The notes under the pieces: model-generated | What the model saw: the letters and a program-made list of their open reading frames with translations, nothing else | Databases searched by the model: none | Told to the model about the DNA's origin: nothing | Translations under genes and position numbers: made by a program | NCBI GenBank assembly: GCA_036346395.1 | Contig: CM070599.1 | Location: 4,331,232-4,395,231, forward strand | Source: Hsuehochloa calcarea | Lineage: Eukaryota; Streptophyta; Magnoliopsida; Poales; Poaceae | Direction of reading: 5' to 3' | DNA length: 64,000 nt | Shown here: positions 24,901 through 32,310 of the stretch, piece after piece | Numbering within the stretch: the stretch's first letter is position 1 | How the letters are laid out: the number at the start of each line of letters is the position of its first letter

Positions 24901-27900
24901 AGGCTGCTACATTCACCTGAGCTCAAATCAATCCCTGTACAGCTGTATAATTCCTACTATTTTAACTTTGCTGAGTAAATGCAGATGCTTGAAGATTTTG
25001 TTGATGTTACAAAAGATGAGAAGCATATTATGCATATGTGGAATTCATTTGTTCGGAAACAAAGGTCAGGCCTATCCCTAACATTTCCTTCTTAGTTCTG
25101 GCTCTCACGGTGGACAGGAGTGATTTGACCTGCTGTTACAGTGATATGTGTTAAGGGTATTTGTGGTATTCTACTCCCTAGTCTAGGGTTTACTCTTGTA
25201 TGTCATTGTACTATATATTGCCCTTTGGGCTATTGCAATACAATCAATCATTCACACTTGCACTCTCCCTCTCCATCTAGCATGGTATCAGAGCACTAGG
25301 TTCTCTCCTAGCCTCCGCTGCCGCTGCCGCTGCCGCTGCCCCTGCCCCCGAGAGGAGCAATCTCCACTCCCGGGGGCGGCCTCCTTCTAGTCTTTGAGTA
25401 GCAGCAGCGTCACCTCCCGATCCTGCCCAATCCATGCCCTAGAAGCAGAGGAGGGAAGCCCGTCGAAGAGAGGTTCAAGAAGCGTGGCTGCCTTTCGGCC
25501 GGATCTGGCCAGATTTGCCACCTCCCGATCGACGCTCTCACGGCGGGGCCCCCAAGCTTCTCGTGAGCGCCTCTGCTCCCGCCGCCCCGGGTGCTCTCCC
25601 ACCGGGCCTCCCAAGCTGCCGTCGCCGCCCCGGGTGCTCTCTCGCCGGGCCTCCTAAGCCGCCACCGCCTAGGTACTCCGCCATTGGATCCCAAAGATCG
25701 GATCGCCGCCAGTGTCACTCGCCGGATCCGCCACCGCCGATCTCGCCTCGCCGGATCCACCGCCGTGTCCCGTGCACCTTCGTTGCACCGCTGCGTCCCG
25801 AGGCACCGCCTGCCTCCGGATCCGGCGGCCAGAGAGCGGCTGGCCCTCCTCCACCTCCGTGCCCGGGCGCGCCTCCTCGCGCGCTAAGCCTCGGCGCCTC
25901 GGCTCTGCTCCTCGGACGCCGGCTCCTCGTCGCCTGTGTCACCGAACCGGCCGGAGGGAGATGTCGGGACCTGGATTTACACATCCGAAACCCTCTGTGT
26001 ATTTTGAACTAGTCCCAGATCAGTACCTAACTTATACAGGAAACATCGATGAAATACCATCCATTTATCGATTTAACTAAGAAGATCTCAAGTAACAAAT
26101 AGTAGTAATAATTGGACCTTATGGTCAATGTTTACTTAACTTGTCACGTAAAGCTAAAAAACAAATAAACTCTTGCAACAGAATGGGAAAACTTGGAAAG
26201 GCTAATCAACATGTCCACAGACAATCGAGTAGAGAACACATCCTAATTCGCAAAGCCTTCATAAAAATCATGTTCGTAGAATTCTTGAGCAGCTTGATAT
26301 TCTTCAACTGAACAGCAAAATTTAAAGCTATGAGTACATAAAGTACTCAACAAGTAGGAGAGAACAATATGCAATTAATTACTCTTCTGCCACTCGGTCC
26401 TCCTCTCCTACTGAGTCTTCTCTTTTCTTTATCTTCCACCTATTGTTTCGTCTGATACACCTTTTCCTGCGGACTCTTCTTCTCCATCCTTAGTCAGATC
26501 ACCGTTTCCTCTTCACTATACTCGTCGGTCTAGGGTTCCTCCTGATACTCAGCCTTCTACTATTTCCTCATCTGATGGCATGGCTAGTACTGATGATACT
26601 CCTGCCGATGATCCTCCATCGGCACCGTCATCTCGGTATGAGCTTTGTGGTCGTACTACTATTGCTGCTCCTGACAGATATGATTTCCTTTCTACTGCTG
26701 TTGTGCCTGAGCCTCACACCTATCAGGAGGCTGTTGTTCATCCCGAGTGGCAGTTAGCTATGGCTGAGGAGTTGGCTGCTTTAGATCGTACTCGTACATG
26801 GGATCTTGTTCCTTTACCTACTCATGCTGTTCCTATTACTTGCAAGTGGGTTTTTAAAGTTAAGACCAAATCCGACGGTTCTATCGAGAGGTACAAGGCT
26901 CCACTAGTTGCTCGTGGTTTTCAGCAGGCACATGGTTGTAATTATGATGAGACATTTGCTCATGTTGCTCATATGGTAACGGTTAGCACTCTTGTTGTTG
27001 TGGCTGTTGTTCGCTCTTGAACTATCTCTCAGATGGATGTGAAGAATGCTTTTCTTCATGGTGATTTGCAGGAAGAGGTTTATATGCACCACCTCGGGGT
27101 GTTGTGGCTCCTGATGGTCATGTTTGTCGCCTTCGTCGTGCTCTTTATGGCCTCAAACATGCTCCTCGTGCTTGGTTTGAGCGTTTCAGTTCAATTGTGT
27201 TAGCTACTGGTTTCTCCCCGAGTAATCATCATCCTGCATTGTTTATTCATACATCTCCACGTGGTCGTACTATGCTTTTACTCTATGTTGATGACATGCT
27301 GATTACTGGAGATGACACGGAGTACATTGCTTTTGTTAAACAACGGCTTAGTGAGCAGTTTTTGATGTCAGATTTGGGTCCTCTACGTTATTTTCTGGGG
27401 ATTGAGTTTACGCGCACAGATGATGACTACTATTTATCTCAGCAGCGCTATATTCAGGATTTGCTTGCTCGTTCTGGTCTCACTGACAGTCGGACAGTTG
27501 CTACTCCTATGGAGCTTCATCTTCAGCTTCGTCTTACTGATGGCACTTTGCTTGCAGACCCTTCTCGTTATCGTCACATTGTTGGAAGTCTTGTCTACCT
27601 TGCAGTAACACGTCCTGATATTGCTCATTTTGTTCATGTGCTCAGCCAGTTTGTCCCTGCTTCCACGTCTGTTCACTATGCTCATCAACTACCACAACCC
27701 ACAATGTGCTACCCACACCCCCTTTACTTCACGATCGTTCGTCTGAGCGGAAATTATTTTGTTCAACTAAGACCAATGACATACCCTGTTATGATACACA
27801 AATTTTAACAACAGTGGCTACCCGTCACAATTTCATATCTCATTAAGTCGAATTTAACATTATCGAACATGTGATCATGAGCCCATCATAACTAAACATG

Positions 27901-30900
27901 ACTAAGCATCTCTACGATACAAATATGTCCAACTAATATAATGACTATTCTATGGTAACAAGTGATTGATGGTATTCAAATGTTCAATGGAGGTATTATG
28001 ACAAATAGGTTATTAATTATTCCCAAAAGCAATTAATATAAAGATAGCATGCAATTTGATATAAAATAATATAATTTTGAAATCATAGGTTCAATATGAT
28101 CAAAGTACTGCGACTTATCTTGGCTTTGCTTAGTTACCACACTTGGATCTTCGAAACTTGCTTCTGCTCCTGCTTCTTGAAACAGATCATCTAACGAGAG
28201 AGAAAACAACAGACGAAGCACAAATAAATCCAAAAGAAATTCAAATAAAATCCAAAAACAGCAAAACCAACTCTAAAAGAAAGAGCCCGATTTTAGATGA
28301 ATTTAGGAATTTGAACGGATTGAATCGGAGTTCGGACAAAGGAGAACGGACTCTCAGAAGATCTGCCGGAAAGGGAAAAAAAGAAAGAATAAAGAATATT
28401 CTCTCGGCTGAAAAGAAAACGAAAAAGAAATTGATACTGACAAGTGGGGTCCACCTGTAAGTGAAAGAGAGAAACAAACTGATTAACATGTGGGACCAAT
28501 GTGACAGTGAGATAAAGAGAGGGAGATTGACAAGGGGGTCTTACATGGAAGAGAGAGACGAAGCTACGGAGAAGAAAAAGCAGGGAGGGTGGCGGCAAGG
28601 CGGGCGGCGAGGCGGATCACGGTGAGGGAAAAAAAGACGCGGCAAAGACAAATAATACTTAAGCGGCGATAATGCGGCAAGAGTGGCGGCGAGACGGGGG
28701 CAACAACAGCGGAGAAGAAGGCTCGGGCGTGAGGTGGCTTCGGCAAAACAATGGCGCCCGACAACAACAAAGAGAAGCACAAGGACGGCAGCGGCACGAG
28801 GGTCACGATGGGCAGCTCAGAGCGACCAGAGAGCGACGGGAACGGCGGCGAGGAAGAAGGACGACGGCGATGAAGCTCCTCGGTGGCGGAGAGACAACAA
28901 AGAGGGAGGGGATTGGACGAGGACAACAAGGGACACGTGGTGACGCGCATGGAAGAGCAAAGGTACTCACCGGCGACGAGATCGGTTGCGAAGGAGGCGA
29001 CTGTACTTGGAGAAGAAAGTGGTGGCGACAGTCCGAGGATCTTCCGGGGACGACGAGGTAAACAAGGTGAAGAACACGCTGAGGCGAACTCAAATGTGGT
29101 GAATATGCGGGCGAAGAAGCTTCGACAGTGACGAAATACGACGAGGAAGGCTTGCGGTGGCGCACGGCTTGTCAGTGGAAATCCGGTGAAATGAAGAGGA
29201 AATCGACAAAGTCGACTTGTTGCTTTGGGCGAGGAAGGCAAGGCAAAGATTTTTACGCGGATTGGGCGGTTTATATAGCCTCTGGAAGGGAGTATCCGGG
29301 TGAAGTCTGGCGGCGCTTGTTGTGCGGCTTCGGGACACCAAGCCGTAGACGAAGAGGATGATGCTAACATGGCGCCCTGACAAGGAGGACCCACTGAGTA
29401 TCGAGAGGAGGAAGGCGAGCTGGCGGCTCGGGTTGGGCTTCACACGCGAGTGGCTGGGCCGAGAGGAAATTGCAGAGCGAGAAAAAGCGAGAATAAAGGT
29501 GGGCTGGTGGCGAAAAGGATTTGGGCCGGAGAGAGGAATTGAGCCCGAAAGGATTTTCGGAAATTCAAAAGACTTGAATTTCAGAAAAAAGATCAAAGCA
29601 ATCCGAGCTCAAAGAAATAATAAATAAACTCCAAAAATTCCTAGAAAATTTTAGAAAGTACTCTGGAACCCAAGGAACCCAAGTAAAATGGCTTTGAACT
29701 TAATTGAAGTTTAGATTAATCGCATTAAATTGTTTCATTTTCTGAAAATTCAAATTAAGCTGGAACTTAACTAAGAAAATTCAAATAGTTATTTTTATTT
29801 TTAAATACTTCAAATAAACTCCAAAACTTGGGATGTTACGGGAGAAGAGAGGAGGGAACTCGATCGGAAGGGAAGAGAGGAGATAGAAGGAGCTCAGATG
29901 GAGGAAGAAGGTGAGTTTTGCCAAGTTAGACTGGATGACTGAGTGTTGATTCTTACTGCTTTAGCCCTTTTATAAATTATTTCATAATTCAGTATATTGG
30001 ATGAACCAGATCTGGCCTGTTTCTGACTATGTACAACTTGGTAATTACAATAAATCATTCTTGGCCTAGAACTGTCATGAGGAACTGGCTAGAAACCTTG
30101 CAGGTAGCTGTATGCAGGGAATGAAATCCCGGCCGGTAACCGCCACCCGGTCGGTTTTCTAGGGTTTTGCAAGTTCAAATTTCAAATTTTGAAATTCGGC
30201 TGGTTTTTAATCAAATTCAAACGATTTTTATCCGATTTTTTTCCGGTTTGAACGGTAACCGGCTGGTTACCGTTCCCGGCCGGCCGGCGGGAAATGCCCT
30301 GGGACCGGTAATGTGACCCCTGGCTGTATGTAATTAGGTTTAAGATTAGGTTCTAGAACCTTACTGCTATTTAGTTCTGTATGTTTGCTTGGGCATAGAA
30401 AATTTGACATCCTGTTAATTTTGCTGAAAATTATTTTTCGTAAATGCAGCATTAACTACAAAATAGTGATAATTTGAAGCAACATGCATAGGTTAGTATA
30501 GAAAAGGCGGCCATTTAATGAAAATTTAGTACTGTATTGCTATATAGCTGCAAAAATGTTATTTTATGATCGGGTAGAACTATGGATGAAAATCTCGGCG
30601 GTTACTGCGTGATAAACTTACTTGGTCGGTCCAGAACGGAAAACCCGGCCGGTTTTTCCCGGTTTTGCAAATTCAAATTCTAGTTTTCAAATTTTGACTG
30701 GTTTTTAAGCAAATTCAAACGAATTTCATCTGGTTTTTTCCGATAAATCCGGTAACCGGCCGGTTACCGTTACCGGCCAGTCACCGGTAAACTGGCCGGT
30801 TCCGAGATTTTTATCCTTGGGTAGAACGTTAGTGTGATTCATGTAAATGAATAACTTCAAAGTAATACCACATTAATGTTAATGGAAAATTAGTTATGTG

Positions 30901-32121
30901 TCATTGAAATGTTGCAACTTATGGGTCTAGCACTGAAATTTCTGTTTTTCATTATAGGCCACCTCAAAGTTCTTTTTCTTTAAGAATATTCCATCACCGC
31001 TAGAACCTATAGCAGGTTTTACCATTAAGTTGTAGGGTTCCCCCTTGACTTTGTCAGATTTTCCCTGTTAGGACAAAAGTGCCCTTGTAGTGACAAAGAT
31101 TTAGAGCATTGCTCTCACAATTTTACTAAAGAAAGATGGCAGAAGGCTCCAAAATTTCCATCAAGTTTTCAAAATTTTCTCATGTAATATTTGAATTTTG
31201 AAGTTCAAAATACTATATGTAATTTTTGCTCCTTGGTCAAATTTTGAGTTTGCAAAATTTGGAATACCAAAACTTCAGATTTTTTTGTTCTTTGGTGCTG
31301 CTAAAAAAAGTTGCAGAGCATTTTTAAGTTAGAGATGTTTCCAGACAGAGGGCTATCGTTGGGCATGTATTTTGTGGCACATTTTATGCTTCATGATTTA
31401 TTTCGTTTTTTATCTGTTGGAAGGCTATTTCTTCCATGTTGAGCATCGTTTGATGTCTATGTGCTTCATTGCTTTGAATTCCTGTGTTAATACTTAATTG
31501 ATCATTTTTTGGGGGGTTCATTTATTGTTTTGCTGCCAGAGCAAAGAGCCAAGTAGTGACATCAACTAAAAGTTATGCTCCATTCTGTTTAATTTATCTA
31601 CATATGTAGTTATGTTATTCGATCTTTATCCTGTAGGTTAGATTCCAGGATGCTACTAGATTTTGGTTTGCTGGTATCCTGGACATATATGTTTCGATTC
31701 TCGTGCTGAAAGGGTTAATTGCAGGGTGCTAGCCGATGGCCATATACCTTGGGCTTGCGAGGCATTCTCCCAGCATCATGGAGAACAACTTGTACACAAC
31801 CCTGCTCTGCTATGGTAAGTGACTGCTTTAGAAACCTGTTGATTAAACATATCCATGCCAACATGCTTGAGGTTGTCTGCAACGAGCAGGCATTCATGTG
31901 TGGGCGGGTACACATGCGCACACACCTTTGCGTGCTTCTTTCCTGTTCACCAATTTATATTTGATTTGCAATTTTCTCACTGGATGAACAGGGGCTGGCG
32001 GCTTTTTATGATCAAACTCTGGAACCACAGTCTGCTAGATGCCCGCACCATGAATACCTGCAACATAATTCTCGACGGCTTCAAAAACGAAAGCTCCGAT
32101 CCCAAGAAAGATTATTTCTGA
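6906..32121 (+). CDS. EMF2a: EMF2-type Polycomb (PRC2) subunit, VEFS-box zinc-finger protein
   Basis: Su(z)12 homologue and core PRC2 subunit, acting in the nucleus in H3K27 methylation and gene silencing. Exons by splice consensus and phase: 6828-6940 (ATG 6906), 7435-7603, 7728-7783, 10796-10910, 10998-11154, 11243-11308, 12790-12926, 13592-13651, 13813-13937, 14712-14776, 20926-20978, 21304-21357, 21443-21502, 21892-21938, 22010-22146, 22642-22777, 22907-22955, 24764-24847, 24985-25064, 31725-31814, 31992-32121. They join in phase to about 634 codons, near the usual family length. The N-terminal block contains YCKPVELYNIIQRRAIKN. The C2H2 finger starts CPFCLVQCGSFK (20944-20978) and ends with ECHLTSSH in the next exon. 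The VEFS box, with the acidic run SEDEVDDDIADFEDRR and then MHMWNSFVRKQR, occupies the last four exons. No internal stop is seen. The second exon's donor (6940) is chosen for phase; that junction is the least certain. The symbol rests on family and locus recall; EMF2b is the close paralogue. Confidence 0.93.
8034..8579. mobile_element. Tip100-like hAT element
   Basis: The ends CAATGGTGGACCCAGG and GGTCCGCCACTG are the inverted-repeat type CAGTGGCGGAxCCAG known from Tip100-like hAT elements. Flanking 8-mers ATGATATA and CTGATACA agree at 6 of 8 positions, consistent with an aged 8-bp target duplication. The body is GC-rich and encodes no transposase. Confidence 0.6.
8732..8999. mobile_element. 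MITE with 64-bp terminal inverted repeats
   Basis: Bases 8732-8795 and 8936-8999 are near-perfect inverted repeats, beginning ACGTATCTAGTGCTAATGG and ending with its complement. The short core also repeats GATCTTGACCGT. I could not define a target duplication, so the superfamily is open. Confidence 0.75.
9084..9769. mobile_element. Ac/Ds-like hAT element
   Basis: Starts CAGGGATCGAAAT and ends TTTTATCCCTG, matching the 11-bp ends of maize Ac/Ds. It is flanked by a perfect 8-bp duplication CATATAAC (9076-9083 and 9770-9777). Subterminal ACCGG/CCGGT repeats are dense, recalling the repeated transposase-binding motifs in Ac ends. No transposase frame, so it depends on another element. Confidence 0.88.
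11309..12789 (+). other. EMF2a intron 7 with MULE insertion
   Basis: Donor CAAA|GTAAGT and acceptor TTAACAG|AGCTTGG. Apart from the Mutator-like insert at 11543-12250 the intron is AT-rich and featureless. Confidence 0.85.
11543..12250. mobile_element. Non-autonomous Mutator-like element (MULE)
   Basis: A perfect 9-bp direct repeat GGACTCAAC (11534-11542 and 12251-12259), the Mutator duplication length, flanks ends CATGGTTGTCA and TGACAACCAT, which are inverted repeats. A purine-rich open stretch (11600-11870) and a GC-rich block (11930-12235) fill the inside. The composition contrasts strongly with the AT-rich intron, as in Pack-MULEs, but I recognise no donor gene. Confidence 0.7.
13065..13444. 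mobile_element. Fold-back MITE in EMF2a intron 8
   Basis: The left arm from CACCTGTGCTTTGAGTTTTG and the right arm ending AATAGCACAGGTTG are imperfect complements over roughly 100 bases, with repeats such as GGTAAATTG and ACCTACTGTTTC in the core. The exact ends are uncertain. Confidence 0.5.
15476..15905. mobile_element. Ac/Ds-like hAT element, right end lost
   Basis: It starts TAGGGATTGAAAT, the alternative Ac/Ds end, with many CCGGT/ACCGG repeats. The body matches the elements at 2009 and 9084. The sequence stops resembling them shortly after a CCGGCCGACC stretch near 15900. No closing ATCCCTG or duplicate of the left flank CTCAGCAA is found, so the right end is deleted. Confidence 0.65.
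16047..16178 (-). repeat. 3' LTR of the gene-carrying element
   Basis: TG..CA-ended terminal repeat, nearly identical to 17763-17905 apart from point changes and a short tandem duplication in the other copy. On the - strand it contains a TATA-like CATATATATATTG. Confidence 0.85.
16981..17430 (-). pseudogene. Captured NOSIP/CSU1-like (RING/U-box) gene fragment
   Basis: The - strand reads without a stop through FFTYEEKRKLGYGTQ, then FDACCLCLKQLLDPLCCPKG and HTFCKECILECRLAQKD, a lysine/glutamate-rich helix ending KSKELDAFDQQNHGADLS, and finally SKA. This is the N-terminal zf-NOSIP/RING-type region of plant NOSIP homologues such as Arabidopsis CSU1, probable E3 ubiquitin ligases. The second zinc-finger half is missing. 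Upstream sequence (17431-17523) reads open but is unlike the family and has a possible splice acceptor AAGGCCCAG just before the match. The fragment seems to lack family introns, hinting at an RNA-level capture. Whether it is expressed is unknown. Confidence 0.78.
17763..17905 (-). repeat. 5' LTR of the gene-carrying element
   Basis: Adjoins the primer-binding site at 17751-17762. Its outermost base at 17905 is G where the other LTR has A, breaking the usual TG..CA symmetry by one substitution. An extra ATATCTCTAAT unit makes it 11 bp longer. Confidence 0.85.
18350..19066 (-). mobile_element. Probable Ty3/gypsy remnant
   Basis: The - strand frame near 18742-19020 includes GPITRARAKKLLQQVNLF, resembling a TRARAK-type segment often seen in grass gypsy polyproteins. 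No LTR or polymerase domain is visible. Family assignment is tentative; an unrelated repeat is possible. Confidence 0.4.
19322..19566. mobile_element. Ac/Ds-like hAT element, 245 bp
   Basis: Starts CAGGGATCCAAAA and ends TTTTATTCCCTG, with perfect 8-bp duplication GTTTTGAT (19314-19321 and 19567-19574). Subterminal CCGGCCGG/GGTAACCGG repeats surround an AT-rich core (GAATTTTGAATTTT). No coding capacity. Confidence 0.9.
19790..20165 (+). repeat. LTR-like repeat fragment
   Basis: Contains a TATA-like GTATAAAAGAGGAAGC (about 19994), then AGCCGACGCC and GGTGTTTACC with TATGATCTAAGG near its end. The same landmarks recur in the same order on the - strand at 34071-34520, so this is a dispersed repeat, probably a solo LTR. 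Confidence 0.5.
20450..20685. mobile_element. Ac/Ds-like hAT element, 236 bp
   Basis: Starts TAGAGATAGAAAT and ends TTTGGATCCCTG, with perfect 8-bp duplication CTGCTCAG (20442-20449 and 20686-20693). Same short type as 19322-19566 but in the opposite orientation, judging by the AT core. Confidence 0.9.
21733..21787. repeat. Small GC-rich hairpin in EMF2a intron 14
   Basis: GCCCGGTTTGGGTGGGGCTG and its near-complement ending CCGTCCAAACTGGGC form a 55-base hairpin with a tiny loop, isolated in AT-rich intron. It may be a minimal MITE scar. Confidence 0.55.
23111..23232. repeat. 61-bp tandem duplication, two copies
   Basis: The unit starting GTTCCATGTTTGCTGATCAC occurs twice head to tail (23111-23171, 23172-23232) with no mismatch seen, implying a recent duplication in EMF2a intron 18. 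Confidence 0.92.
23891..24260. repeat. Serial tandem duplications in EMF2a intron 18
   Basis: Three adjacent duplication units follow one another. A 43-bp unit (AAAGTAAGTGACAGCATTG...) occurs twice at 23891-23976. A unit of about 37 bp (TATGTGCACTAGGGGTGGG...) is present about 2.5 times to 24080. A diverged unit of about 85 bp, with TTGTCT[A/T]CAG and GTGAAATTTGGTAGCAATG, is present twice to 24260. Older units are more diverged than newer ones. Confidence 0.85.
25149..25995 (+). mobile_element. Copia 5' LTR, primer site and leader
   Basis: An LTR of 134 bp (25149-25282; TGTTAAGGGTATTTG to CATCTAGCA) with a TATA-like CTATATATTGCCC is followed directly by TGGTATCAGAGC (25283-25294), the tRNA-Met primer site. 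A very GC-rich leader follows. Gag and integrase are absent and no 3' LTR is found. Confidence 0.82.
25996..26390 (-). mobile_element. Probable gypsy LTR fragment (3' part)
   Basis: AT-rich non-coding block abruptly different from the GC-rich Copia leader before it and the Copia coding sequence after it. On the - strand it holds TTGAGTACTTTATGTACTC, a phrase of the kind found near the ends of grass gypsy LTRs. It possibly belongs with 27691-29840. Confidence 0.4.
26391..27690 (+). pseudogene. Copia reverse-transcriptase fragment
   Basis: Reads WQLAMAEELAALDRTRTWDLV (about 26750-26812, split by one mismatch from family norm), CKWVFKVKTKSDGSIERYKA, and after a stop near 27018 and a frame change, RRALYGLKHAPRAWFERF and YVDDMLITGDD (27283-27315). 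It continues to RPDIAHFVHVLSQF and breaks off at SVHYAH (about 27690). The RNase H end is missing. Confidence 0.82.
27691..29840 (-). mobile_element. Probable gypsy-type LTR, about 2.1 kb
   Basis: On the - strand it begins GTAACATCCCAAG (29840 side), a start typical of long grass gypsy LTRs (TGTAACATCCC). It has a TATA-like GCTATATAAACC near 29270, then a long GC-rich transcribed-like part. Large open frames here match no protein. Target duplications were not found, so the extent is inferred. Confidence 0.5.
30115..30322. mobile_element. Ac/Ds-like hAT element, 208 bp
   Basis: Starts CAGGGAATGAAAT and ends GTGACCCCTG; perfect 8-bp duplication GCTGTATG (30107-30114 and 30323-30330). Rich in CCGGCCGG and GGTAACCGG. 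Confidence 0.9.
30581..30819. mobile_element. Ac/Ds-like hAT element, 239 bp
   Basis: Starts TATGGATGAAAAT and ends TTTTTATCCTTG; perfect 8-bp duplication GGTAGAAC (30573-30580 and 30820-30827). Only 250 bases from the previous element. Confidence 0.88.
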
Positions 32122-32310
32122 ACCGACAGCTTCCTGAGAACAATTCGAAGCTAGAAACATAGGCTGAGGTCGCCATTGATTTATCAAGGATTATTCTCAA
32201 TTCTATCCATTGATGGTACTAAAAACCGGAGGGGCAGGGCGCAATCCCAAACCGTAATATTCTGGATGACATTCTGTTCCAAAAAATAAATTGTGGATGA
32301 CTTCAATTTA
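32122..32310 (+). terminator. EMF2a 3' UTR and candidate poly(A) signal
   Basis: After the stop codon at 32119-32121 the sequence runs to AATAAA at 32285-32290, a plausible poly(A) signal. Further AT-rich sequence to about 32650 offers alternatives, so the 3' end is an estimate. Confidence 0.45.

Larger units (their letters stand above)
25065..31724 (+). other. EMF2a intron 20 (6.7 kb), nested retrotransposons
   Basis: Donor CAAAG|GTCAGG and acceptor ATTGCAG|GGTGCT. Contains the Copia 5' part (25149-25995), gypsy-like LTR pieces (25996-26390, 27691-29840), a Copia polymerase fragment (26391-27690) and two hAT elements (30115-30322, 30581-30819). Bases 30830-31724 show no feature. Confidence 0.85.

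Noticed and set aside
25387..26012. Long open frames on both strands
   Set aside because: They fall in the GC-rich Copia leader after the primer site; six frames are open at once, which is a composition effect.
28564..29394. 276-codon frame on the - strand
   Set aside because: Ser/Arg/Pro-rich frame inside a probable gypsy LTR; no recognisable domain.
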